Of a stretch of 64,000 bases of DNA, positions 44,048-52,109 are shown piece after piece (position 1 is the stretch's first letter; each line of letters begins with the position of its first letter). The stretch is from Sphingobium lactosutens (GTDB lineage: Bacteria > Pseudomonadota > Alphaproteobacteria > Sphingomonadales > Sphingomonadaceae): assembly GCF_013393185.1 (NCBI RefSeq), contig NZ_QJQX01000082.1:48551-112550 (forward strand), given 5' to 3'. A program made the position numbers and the translations under genes. Under the pieces are notes generated by a model. The model was not told the DNA's origin. It did not search any database and saw only the letters and a list, made by a program, of their open reading frames with translations.

Positions 44048-45058
44048 TCAGGCTGCGATCGTGGTAGGCGCGGGTTCGCCGATCAGCTTCTTCAGCATTT
44101 CCTGCTGGCGACGGACCTGCTCGACGGAATCGACCTCCTGCGCGTCCTCGATCCAGCGATTGCCCTCATATTCGGAGCAGATATAGCCCTTATACCCGCC
44201 CTGTTTGAGCACCTTGACGATCTCATCATAGGGAATGGAGGGTTCGACCAGATCTTCATCCATCTGGTAGAATTTGCCGTGCACATTGTGGATGCGGTGC
44301 ATGTAATCGAGCATCCGCTTGGGTTCGAAGGCGGCATTGTGACGCAGCGTTTCAGCCATGCCCAGCGCCGGGCCTTCGCCGCCCATTTCCCGCACGTTCA
44401 GGATCACATATTCAGAAAGGACGCGGTCCTCATAGGCGGTCTCGATATAATCCGCGATCTTCTGCGGTACGCCGTTGCGGATGAAGCGCTCTTTCCACAC
44501 GGGCGGGAACTTGAACAGGAACATGCCCATGTCGGGCAGGAAGCCCAGCGCGTCCGAACCCGACTTTTCAAAGGCTTCGGCATGGCGGACAATCCAGGGA
44601 TGGTCGAAATGCAGCGGGGCATGCACTTCGATCAGGATCTTGATGTTCTTTTCCTCGGCATAGGGCGCGGCGGCGACCAGCACTTCGGGAGCGATCGATA
44701 CCAGGGCACGGATATACTTCATGCCTAGACGGGCGCCGAAGTCGATGTCCTTCTTCACGCTGGCGACCTGCTCTTCGAAGGGCATCATCTTGCCCTTGTA
44801 GCGCTTGTAATCGAGCATGAAGTCGTGGCTGACGGCGGTCGCATTATACTTCGCGATCAGGCTGTGCCACTCGTCGATCTTCGCTTCATCGACGTTGGCT
44901 TCGGGCCAACCCCAGAAGGTCTGCTCGCCGATAATCTCGATGCCCAACGCGCCCATGTCGGCGCAGGTCTTGAAACAATCTTCCAGGCTCATCTTGCCCT
45001 GAAAGGTCTCGTGCTGGAAACTGTATAGGCTGACGCCCCGTTTGATGTCGCTTGTCAT
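44048..45058 (-). CDS. C-glycoside deglycosidase alpha subunit-like TIM barrel, copy 1
   Basis: The 336-residue TIM-barrel protein is of the sugar phosphate isomerase family, with the CGD-alpha signature KRGVSLYSFQ at the N-terminus. Expected ligands and catalytic residues are Glu144 and His146 in IEVHAPLHFDH, Asp176 in FLPDMGMF, His260 in VHGKFYQ and Glu296 in CSEYEGNRW. It would cleave 3-keto-C- or O-glycosides together with the adjacent DUF6379 beta subunit. It overlaps the MFS stop codon as ATGA, so transporter and enzyme are co-translated. A paralogue lies at 57638 with Gln where this one has His260. Confidence 0.88.
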   Translation of the reverse strand: MTSDIKRGVSLYSFQHETFQGKMSLEDCFKTCADMGALGIEIIGEQTFWGWPEANVDEAKIDEWHSLIAKYNATAVSHDFMLDYKRYKGKMMPFEEQVASVKKDIDFGARLGMKYIRALVSIAPEVLVAAAPYAEEKNIKILIEVHAPLHFDHPWIVRHAEAFEKSGSDALGFLPDMGMFLFKFPPVWKERFIRNGVPQKIADYIETAYEDRVLSEYVILNVREMGGEGPALGMAETLRHNAAFEPKRMLDYMHRIHNVHGKFYQMDEDLVEPSIPYDEIVKVLKQGGYKGYICSEYEGNRWIEDAQEVDSVEQVRRQQEMLKKLIGEPAPTTIAA

Positions 45059-46287
45059 GATTTACTCCGCAACAGCGTGGTGGGTTGTGGCGAGCGCGAG
45101 GACCGCGCAAGGCCAATGACGACTGCGGCTATGATGCCTACCAGACCCGCTGCAAGGAACGCGCCCTGCATGGTTCCGACGATGTTTTCGGCCTGATGCA
45201 CCAGCCACGGGCTGGAGAATTGACCGAAGAAAAAGCAGGCGGTCCACACGCCCATGCCGCGGCCGCGATGCTCGAAGGGCAGCATGCTTTGCGCCCAGAG
45301 GATGATGGTGGCGACCGCCATGCCCGCGCCGGTCTGCTGAACGATCAGCGCCGCCGTCAGCCAGCGCCAGTCGGGCGCGAGACCAATGCCCGCGAGGCCC
45401 ACGCCAAGCAGACCGAAGAAGGTGGCCAGTTTGACCTTGTGGGACATGTTGCCCATCAGGCGGAAAATCAGCGCGCCCAGCATCACGAACAGGCTGGGGA
45501 TGGCCGTCAACTGGCCGATGCGCGCCGGGTCCATGACACCGACCTCTCGCCATGCCAGCGAGCCGCTGATGATGAAGACATAATAGAGCGCCGACGCGAT
45601 CAACGTTACGCTGCCGATCAGCGCGATCGATGCCGTCGGGAAGGGCGTGCGGGGCGCTTTTTCCTTTCGGGCGTTGCCGGTGAAGGCGGCGCCATCGGCA
45701 CGACGCGGCTCATGCAACCAAGCGATCATCGCCACAAAGACAGGGAAGGCGACGGCATAGACCAGGAAAATACCGTTCCAGCGGATAGCGGATGCCGCGC
45801 CCGACATTAGGATTACGCCTGAAGCCAGAAAGGGGCCGCAAATCCCTTGTAGAAACAGCCAGTCCTTACGTCCGCGATCTTCCCAATAATCGGCGATCAA
45901 CGTATTGACGCTGGTGAGGATCGCAGCTTCTGCAACGCCAAGCAGCAAGCGGCAGGCAATCAGCGCGTTCAAGCTCTCGAGGAAAAACGGCGCGGTTCCG
46001 ACGAGGCCATATAGAAGAGTTGCACCGATCAGCAGCGGACGACGACCGAAGCGATCGACGAAAAAGCCTGCGAATGGCGCGATCAGCGCGATGGTGAGGC
46101 CCGGGGCCGACACCATCATTGGAACCTTCCAACGGGCGTCAGGATCGGTGGCGAAATGATCGATGATTGCCGGGATAGCAGGGAACATCGAGACGATCGC
46201 GAAAACTGGCAGAAAGCCGGCCACGACAATGGTAATGCCTTGGGGAACCAGCGTGAGGCGCCGGAAAAAATCGATTAGTGAACGCAC
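45055..46287 (-). CDS. MFS transporter
   Basis: The 410-residue permease has 12 membrane segments. The loop FFVDRFGRRPLLIGATLLYG between TM2 and TM3 is the MFS signature, and helix 4 (IACRLLLGVAEAAILTSVNTLIADYW) is typical of drug/metabolite:H+ symporters. As first gene of an operon that continues with the CGD pair, esterase and thioredoxin-like genes, it probably imports the glycoside from the periplasm. An operator-like palindrome is 48 bp upstream of its start. Confidence 0.9.
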   Translation of the reverse strand: MRSLIDFFRRLTLVPQGITIVVAGFLPVFAIVSMFPAIPAIIDHFATDPDARWKVPMMVSAPGLTIALIAPFAGFFVDRFGRRPLLIGATLLYGLVGTAPFFLESLNALIACRLLLGVAEAAILTSVNTLIADYWEDRGRKDWLFLQGICGPFLASGVILMSGAASAIRWNGIFLVYAVAFPVFVAMIAWLHEPRRADGAAFTGNARKEKAPRTPFPTASIALIGSVTLIASALYYVFIISGSLAWREVGVMDPARIGQLTAIPSLFVMLGALIFRLMGNMSHKVKLATFFGLLGVGLAGIGLAPDWRWLTAALIVQQTGAGMAVATIILWAQSMLPFEHRGRGMGVWTACFFFGQFSSPWLVHQAENIVGTMQGAFLAAGLVGIIAAVVIGLARSSRSPQPTTLLRSKS

Positions 46288-46335
46288 GGCGCCGCAAGCT
46301 CCTCTGCACCGGGCGACTCATCGCCGCCTCTAATT

Positions 46336-46349
46336 AGAACAAATATTCT
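46336..46349. promoter_or_regulatory. Operator-like inverted repeat, site C
   Basis: AGAAC-AAAT-ATTCT, embedded in TAATTAGAAC, is a perfect inverted repeat upstream of the MFS/CGD operon. The 10 bases TAATTAGAAC and the ATTCT half are identical to site B. Confidence 0.65.
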
Positions 46350-46422
46350 TCTATTGGTTATGATGTGGTGTGTCAATCATCCGCTGGCCTTCAAAGCTCA
46401 GAGTTGGGCCATGTGTCGCGTA

Positions 46423-47373
46423 CTATTCGGTTGGATAATCCTTGGCGTCGGTCGGAACTGGCAGTGTCACGTTCCCGGTCGCCGCCCATTCCGCCCCGCG
46501 CAAAATCAGCGCCTGCAATCCCGCGAAGTGAAGCGACATTTCATCATGACCGAGAGTCATCGAAAAGACCCGGCCCGCGCCGTAATCCGCAGTCCAAACC
46601 TGCGGATGGTCGGCGTCCATGCCCTTCATCGTCTTCAATTTTTCGGGGGTGTAGGCAGCGATCGGATATTTGGGACCGGTGAGCTTCGGGTTGTAACTGG
46701 CCGAACTATCATGCGCCGTCGCCAGGACATGGATTTTGGCGTCCGGGTGCATCCGCATGTTGGTGTACATGTCGTCATTATAGGTCCACACATATTCCCG
46801 CATCCCGGACGTGATCGGATGGTTCCTATCCACGATATGAACCGGGAAAGCGCCCGGTGGCGACCGTCGGCTGGAACGGTCCATGACGCCCCCGACCAGG
46901 CGCTGGTATTCCGGCCAGTTGGCGCCGAAGGTGAAGGATGAGTGATAGGCGACCAAACCACCGCCCTGTTTCACGTAATCGAACAGTGCCTGTTCCGCTT
47001 CTTTCGACCATCGATGCTCGCTGGCGTCGGAATAATTCCAGCGACTGGAATAGTTGATTAGGACGGCATCATAGTCTTTCAGCGTCGCCAGATTGCCATG
47101 GTCGAAATCCTCCGTAACCCTGACATCGAAACGGCCTGTGTCCTGCATCATCGTGCGCAGCATGTTGTTTACGCCCGTCCAGTCATGCTCATAACTGTTC
47201 TGGCCGCTGATGATGAGCAACTTGATGCGAATTTCCGCGGGATCGACAGGGATGGCGACACGCTGGACAGTTTCGGGCGGGCGATAATTGACCTTCACGA
47301 TAACCTGAGCGGCCAGGGGAAGCCCCGTCACAGCCAGCGCCATCAGGCCGGTAAGAATAATCTTGCGTTTCAT
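46423..47373 (-). CDS. ThuA-like secreted protein
   Basis: The 316-residue protein has a signal peptide (MKRKIILTGLMALAVTGLPLAAQ). A ThuA/type 1 glutamine-amidotransferase-like domain follows with IKLLIISGQNSYEHDW, LKDYDAVLINYSSRW, GGGLVAYHSSFTFG, and DHPQVWTADYGAGRVFSMTLGHD. ThuA proteins occur in trehalose and other disaccharide utilisation loci that run through 3-keto intermediates. Their precise chemistry is not settled. The start at 47373 overlaps the DoxX gene stop as TAATG. It is the last gene of a DoxX-ThuA pair. Confidence 0.88.
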   Translation of the reverse strand: MKRKIILTGLMALAVTGLPLAAQVIVKVNYRPPETVQRVAIPVDPAEIRIKLLIISGQNSYEHDWTGVNNMLRTMMQDTGRFDVRVTEDFDHGNLATLKDYDAVLINYSSRWNYSDASEHRWSKEAEQALFDYVKQGGGLVAYHSSFTFGANWPEYQRLVGGVMDRSSRRSPPGAFPVHIVDRNHPITSGMREYVWTYNDDMYTNMRMHPDAKIHVLATAHDSSASYNPKLTGPKYPIAAYTPEKLKTMKGMDADHPQVWTADYGAGRVFSMTLGHDEMSLHFAGLQALILRGAEWAATGNVTLPVPTDAKDYPTE

Positions 47374-47819
47374 TATCTCTCTCCCAAATTGTCGCGCCGC
47401 CAATCTTTGGCGGAAGGAATTTGGCCATCCATGCTTTTATGCATGTGAAGGCGATAAATGATCAGGCACAGGGCGATGATGACGCCATTTTGCGGCAGCG
47501 CCGCCATTTCTCCCTGACTGAAATGAACGGCTGCCGCCAAAAGCTGGTTGACCAGAAGCAGGAGTGCGCTGAACCGTCCCCAGCGCGGGCGGACGATGCC
47601 GACGATCAGCAAAAGGGCACAGGCGATTTCGGTCCACCCTATGGCGCGGCCCAATGCTTCGGGCAGATGCACAGTCCATGCATGATGTTTGGTGAGTTCG
47701 GCCAGCGGCGCAAAGGCCTTCATATAACCGACGAATCCGAAGAAGACGGCCAAGGCGATGGACAACAGCGCTATGGCCGCCCGGCGCACAGCGCCCGTGA
47801 ATGATCGCCGTTCAATCAT
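47373..47819 (-). CDS. DoxX family membrane protein
   Basis: The 148-residue membrane protein has four helices in the DoxX pattern: ALLSIALAVFFGFVGYMKAF, AIGWTEIACALLLIVGI, RFSALLLLVNQLLAAAVHF and NGVIIALCLIIYRLHM. DoxX proteins are often linked with redox or thiol systems, but the function here is not known. It may start at ATG 47819 or TTG 47825. It is followed by a ThuA-type gene with a one-base overlap. Confidence 0.85.
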   Translation of the reverse strand: MIERRSFTGAVRRAAIALLSIALAVFFGFVGYMKAFAPLAELTKHHAWTVHLPEALGRAIGWTEIACALLLIVGIVRPRWGRFSALLLLVNQLLAAAVHFSQGEMAALPQNGVIIALCLIIYRLHMHKSMDGQIPSAKDWRRDNLGER

Positions 47820-47889
47820 GGCCAAGGGCGCTGCGAATAACGGTGATTGCGCACATCCCTTCCACTGCGGTGGGTGTTGTCTTGTCCAT
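47812..47889 (-). CDS. Possible small upstream open frame ahead of DoxX
   Basis: A 25-codon frame (MDKTTPTAVEGMCAITVIRS...) with GGAAGG about 8 bases ahead of its ATG overlaps the DoxX start by 8 bp, in another frame. Such overlap can couple translation. No similarity is recognised and it could be chance. Confidence 0.25.
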   Translation of the reverse strand: MDKTTPTAVEGMCAITVIRSALGHD

Positions 47890-47919
47890 GGCTTGCACCT
47901 TCCAAAATGAGCAATGTCG

Positions 47920-49407
47920 CTATCCGACGATGGCCGGACGCTTCCCGTGGTCGATCCGAAACGTGCCGACGAGCCATGCCATCGCGCCGCCCGCTACGAC
48001 AATCAGCGACAGCACGAACCAGGCCAGCGCGGCGACCTTGTCCCCAGGCATCTGGTCGACGGGTAGCTGGGTCGGGAAGTCGATCAGGCCGAGAAACGAT
48101 CCGGCCAGCAATGCGACGACACCGCCGCCCACCTGCAGGCCGATGAACATGAAACTGGCGACGATGCCCTGCGCCGGTCGACCCGTATTGGCCTCATGCT
48201 CGTCGCCGATATCATAAGTTACAATGTTGAACGGGACGACGTACAGTGCGTAGCAAATGCCGCCCGCGAAGCGGCAGCAGAAGATGAATGCGCCGATTGC
48301 GGCCGTTCCTGCAGCCGGAGACAGCCCTGCTAAAGGCAATATGATGGCGCAGGCCTGCACGAGGAAATAGCCGCACAATCCCGCCATCATCGCCCTTCTG
48401 CTGCCAATGGCGCGGGTAAATGCGGGCGCCAACGCCATCGCCAGCAGCGACCCCAATATCCCGGCGATCAGCAGCCGGGGCGTCCATGTGGCGTCTAGTT
48501 CCCAGAAATAGGTCGCAAGGTGCAACGACATCTGGTTCACCAGCGAACTGGTGAACAGGACGAGGAAGGCCACCAGCAACAGTCGGCCTATATTGGGCGT
48601 GATGCGGATTGCGTGCAGGAATGCGCCGAACAAGGATGCTCCGCGATTGTCCGCCGCCACGACCATTTCCGGCGCATTCGTCCGCTCGATAATCCGGGCG
48701 CGACGATATGTGCCGATCCCTCCCACCAGCATCAGCGCACCGCCCAGGAAGGACACAAAGAGGCCGAACAGGGGATAAGGGGCGGGGTCCAGCTGAGGCT
48801 TGGGAAAGGCGCCGCTCTGCACGAAGAATAGGCCGAACGCGACGATCGGGACGACGAGTATCACCAGCTGATTGCCGACATTGCGCAGGACGGCGATCAG
48901 CCGTCGCTCATCTGCATCGCGGGAAAGCTCCCCGCCCATGGCGTAGGAAGGGACGGTCCAGAAAGATATGCCGCATCGCGCCAGTAGGCCGAAGCCAAGC
49001 AGCCAGCTCAGGATCATCATCTGAGACATGCCCTGCGGCGGAGAGAAGACCAATGCTATACCGACCATATAGGGCAGGATCGCGGCGAACATCAGGCTGT
49101 GTCTGCGTCCGAAGCGGGCGCTCTGCAGGCGATCCGACAACGCGCCGATCCAAGGGTCGACGATGGTGTCGAACGCGATAATGATGGCGATGGCCATTCC
49201 GATCAGCCCGCCATGCAAACCTACCACCTGCGCATAAAAGAAGAGGACGAACGTGTCCCAAGCGAAGGATTTGAGAAGTTCCGGCATGGCGCACACCATC
49301 CAGGACAACCGAACCAGCCAACTGAGGCGTGGCTCCACCGGATCGATAGCGCGAACTCCCGCAAGCGAAGGCTCGCTGCTCGCCCTTATATCTGACGCCA
49401 CCTGCAT
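47920..49407 (-). CDS. MFS transporter of the glycoside-pentoside-hexuronide (GPH) type, copy 1
   Basis: The 495-residue permease has 12 membrane segments and the GPH pattern DTIVDPWIGALSDR between the first helices, with FGRRHSLMFAAILPYM after it. GPH carriers import glycosides with a cation. The reading frame could begin at ATG 49407 or at GTG 49401; AGGAG at 49410-49414 has a better spacing to the GTG. It is separated from the divergent DHA2-type gene by about 450 bp of AT-rich DNA containing a weak operator-like motif. Neighbours: DoxX and ThuA downstream. Confidence 0.85.
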   Translation of the reverse strand: MQVASDIRASSEPSLAGVRAIDPVEPRLSWLVRLSWMVCAMPELLKSFAWDTFVLFFYAQVVGLHGGLIGMAIAIIIAFDTIVDPWIGALSDRLQSARFGRRHSLMFAAILPYMVGIALVFSPPQGMSQMMILSWLLGFGLLARCGISFWTVPSYAMGGELSRDADERRLIAVLRNVGNQLVILVVPIVAFGLFFVQSGAFPKPQLDPAPYPLFGLFVSFLGGALMLVGGIGTYRRARIIERTNAPEMVVAADNRGASLFGAFLHAIRITPNIGRLLLVAFLVLFTSSLVNQMSLHLATYFWELDATWTPRLLIAGILGSLLAMALAPAFTRAIGSRRAMMAGLCGYFLVQACAIILPLAGLSPAAGTAAIGAFIFCCRFAGGICYALYVVPFNIVTYDIGDEHEANTGRPAQGIVASFMFIGLQVGGGVVALLAGSFLGLIDFPTQLPVDQMPGDKVAALAWFVLSLIVVAGGAMAWLVGTFRIDHGKRPAIVG

Positions 49408-49859
49408 CTCTCCTGAGCAAATAACAATTATTATTATAATATTCATTCTGCATATTATCGAACGGTGGTCAATGATGCGAAACAGGCATGCCGCACGCCG
49501 GCGAAAATTGCTTCCTCTGCGATAAGGGCAGGGCGGATATAGCGCGAAGAGGCTCAGAGGCTGTGTGCATATTGACGATCCGATCAGATCAGGCCTATAA
49601 TCGAATAATCATTTTAATAATCATGTGTGGCTTTGTGGCTGCGCGCGGAGGGAATGTCGGGACTGGTGCGCACTTTCTGCCGTCGAAGCATCATGTCCGG
49701 GGTGATCCAGCACGATCATCGTGTAAGGCCGCTTTGCCAGCCGGTGGCGAATTTTTTTCGAGGCGTCCTTAACGGTTCGGGTTGCCATGTGCGTGAGTCT
49801 GGCGCGGCATGAAATCGCTCGTAGTGGTCACAGGAAACAAGCGCGCCGGGGGTGAAAAT
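49408..49859. promoter_or_regulatory. AT-rich divergent promoter region
   Basis: There is no supported gene in these 452 bp, which separate two divergent transporter genes. It holds AT-rich clusters at 49415-49450 and 49600-49625, including the direct repeat AATAATCATTTTAATAATCAT, and the palindrome-like ATAAT-ATTC-ATTCT at 49436-49449 that matches half of the sites A-C motif. It is probably the control region for both genes. Confidence 0.45.
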
Positions 49860-51374
49860 ATGGATAATAGTGGACAGGGTGAGGGCCGAAATCTTGAAGG
49901 GCGTGGTTCGGCCAGCGCGATGAAGTCGGCTGCGCTCTTAAGCTCCGAAAAGCGCAGCGTAGCCCTTGCCATAGTCGCGGTTGCGATGGTCCTCGATCTT
50001 GTCGACATGACGATTATCAATGTCGCCGTTCCAACGTTGCAGGCGCAGTTTGGGGCGAGTGACACCGAAGTGCAGTGGATGGTCGCGGGCTATTCCACCA
50101 TCTTTTCGCTGTTGCTGATTACTGGCGGGCGGCTGGGCGACATCTATGGCTATAAGCGCGCTTTCCTGATCGGCGTGGCAGGCTTCACGATCACATCGCT
50201 GTTTTGCGGCTTGGCGCAGACTCCAGGCCAACTTGTGGCTGCGCGCCTGTTTCAAGGCGGAGCAGCGGCCATCATGCTGCCACAGGTCATGTCGCTGACC
50301 CAGATCATGTATGCGCCGCACGAACGCATGGCGGCGCTGGGCCTGTTCGGCATATTGGGCGGTTTAGCGGCTGTTCTGGGTCCGGTGATCGGGGGGCTGC
50401 TGATCAGCGCCGACCTGTTCGGCCTTGGATGGCGTCCGATTTTCCTGATCAATCTGCCGATCGGTATCCTCGCCATCGTCATGGCTTTCAAGGTGCTTCC
50501 TGCCGGCCGATCAGAACGGCGGGCAAAGCTGGACATGGTCGGTACGCTTCTGGTGATGCTGCTGTTGTTCTCGCTGATATTTCCGCTGATTCAGGGCAGG
50601 GATTATGGCTGGCCGATCTGGGGCTTCGCGCTGATGGCGCTCGGCGTACCGATTGGTCTTGCGCTCATGCGGTATAGCCGGGCGCGGATGCGGCGTGACG
50701 GATCGGCGCTGATCGTGCCCGAACTGTTCCACGCCCGTGCCTTCAGCTTCGGCCTTGCCACCACCCTGATTTTCCAGCTGGCTACCGGCGGCCTGCTCTT
50801 TACCCTGGCGCTGGCGCTGCAACGGGGGCTTGGCTTCACCCCGGCGGAAGTAGGCGTGGCGCATATTCCTTACGCCTTTGGCGCGTCCTTCGCTATCGGG
50901 ATGCTGTCTCGCAAGGCCTTGCCGCGCTATGGTCCGGTCATCATCAGCTGGGGCGCTTTGCTGATGGGAACGGGCCTGTTTCTGCTGGTTCTGTTGCTCA
51001 ATCAGGAAAGCCTTGTTGTGTCTCAGCCCTGGTTGCTGGCGCCGCCGTTGCTGGCGATGGGGCTTGGCATGGGGCTGGTGGGCGGGCCACTGCCACCCTG
51101 CACCTTGTCGGAAGTCGATGTCGGCTATGCCGGTTCTGCGTCCGGTCTGCTCAAAGCGACCCAGCAACTCGGCGCGGCGATCGGCGCGGCTGCGATCGGT
51201 ACTTTGTTCTTCGCCATTCAACCCGAAGCGGACATGGGTGGCGAGAGGGCGGTGTGGGCGTTTAGTATGGCGTCCGCGGTCATTGGAACAGTCCTGTTGG
51301 CGGTAGGGCTGATCGCCTTCGCTATTCCCCGGAACCTGCGCATAAGAGGGGCAGCCGTTGCCGTCGAGGCATGA
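49860..51374 (+). CDS. DHA2-type MFS transporter (14-TM, EmrB/QacA-like)
   Basis: The 504-residue permease has the family start: a long first helix with VALAIVAVAMVLDLVDMTIINVAVPTLQ, the TM2-3 loop GRLGDIYGYKRAF and FIINLPIG-like LINLPIGI in the middle. About 14 membrane segments are seen. Such proteins export drugs or metabolites with protons. The ATG at 49860 is preferred because GGGGGTGA precedes it; the frame opens at 49809. It is followed by the flavoprotein pair on the same strand and might export aglycones or oxidised products. Confidence 0.85.
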   Translation: MDNSGQGEGRNLEGRGSASAMKSAALLSSEKRSVALAIVAVAMVLDLVDMTIINVAVPTLQAQFGASDTEVQWMVAGYSTIFSLLLITGGRLGDIYGYKRAFLIGVAGFTITSLFCGLAQTPGQLVAARLFQGGAAAIMLPQVMSLTQIMYAPHERMAALGLFGILGGLAAVLGPVIGGLLISADLFGLGWRPIFLINLPIGILAIVMAFKVLPAGRSERRAKLDMVGTLLVMLLLFSLIFPLIQGRDYGWPIWGFALMALGVPIGLALMRYSRARMRRDGSALIVPELFHARAFSFGLATTLIFQLATGGLLFTLALALQRGLGFTPAEVGVAHIPYAFGASFAIGMLSRKALPRYGPVIISWGALLMGTGLFLLVLLLNQESLVVSQPWLLAPPLLAMGLGMGLVGGPLPPCTLSEVDVGYAGSASGLLKATQQLGAAIGAAAIGTLFFAIQPEADMGGERAVWAFSMASAVIGTVLLAVGLIAFAIPRNLRIRGAAVAVEA

Positions 51375-51467
51375 CTCTCCAGCTTGCGACTGTCGCCCTG
51401 ATTGTGATAGAAATATAATATTGGTTCGTATTAATAAGAGCGCATCTTGAAGTGAGAGGATTGGTTG

Positions 51468-52109
51468 ATGTCGACGGATAAAGCGACAGAACCCCGCCCG
51501 GCTGTGAAAGGGGCGGATAGGCGGCAGGTTCTGGGCGGCGCAGTGGTGCTGAGCGCGCTGGCCGGTATTCCGCTCTACGCCTGGAATCGCGAACGGGAAG
51601 GCCGCGATGGTGCCGGCGCGACCGATTCGGAAAAGCTCCTGCTCGCGCGGTTGTCGGACCTAGTGGTTCCTGCGACCGGCACGCCCGGTGCTGTCGCTGT
51701 GGGCGTGCCTGCCTTTGTGGAACTGGCGCTGCTGCATGGGCTGGAAGACACCGCGTCGGAAGATTCGGGCAAGGTGAAAATGGGCGGGGATCGCGGCGGG
51801 TTGCCGTTGCTGGAAGAAGTGAAGAAGGGGCTGAACAGGCATGCGGACGCGCCCTTTCTCACCCTCAGCCCCGAACGCCAGCATATCGCTTTGGAATCTT
51901 ATGACGCGGAAGCCTTCGCCCCGGAGCAGAAGGATCATCCCTGGAAGAAGATCAAGGGCTTGATCCTCACCGGCTATTATACGTCGGAAGTCGGGGCCAG
52001 CCGCGAACTGCAATATGAATTGGTGCCGGGACGTTATGATCCCGACTTGCCCCTGCCGGTTAACAACCGGTCCTGGTCGAGCGATTGGACAGCGGTGGAT
52101 TTCGGATGA
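51468..52109 (+). CDS. Gluconate 2-dehydrogenase subunit 3-like protein (Tat-exported small subunit)
   Basis: The 213-residue protein has a twin-arginine signal (GADRRQVLGGAVVLSALAGIPL), then the subunit-3 fold: LLARLSDLVVPATGTPGAVAVGVPAFVELAL. The C-terminal KIKGLILTGYYTSEVGASRELQYELVPG is the family end. In known periplasmic dehydrogenases this subunit carries the GMC flavoprotein through the Tat system. The GMC gene follows with an ATGA overlap. Together they would oxidise a sugar, likely at C3, in the periplasm. Confidence 0.9.
   Translation: MSTDKATEPRPAVKGADRRQVLGGAVVLSALAGIPLYAWNREREGRDGAGATDSEKLLLARLSDLVVPATGTPGAVAVGVPAFVELALLHGLEDTASEDSGKVKMGGDRGGLPLLEEVKKGLNRHADAPFLTLSPERQHIALESYDAEAFAPEQKDHPWKKIKGLILTGYYTSEVGASRELQYELVPGRYDPDLPLPVNNRSWSSDWTAVDFG

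Noticed and set aside
47801..48217. Plus-strand open frame between DoxX and the GPH gene
   Set aside because: It overlaps both genes in antisense and has no protein signal.
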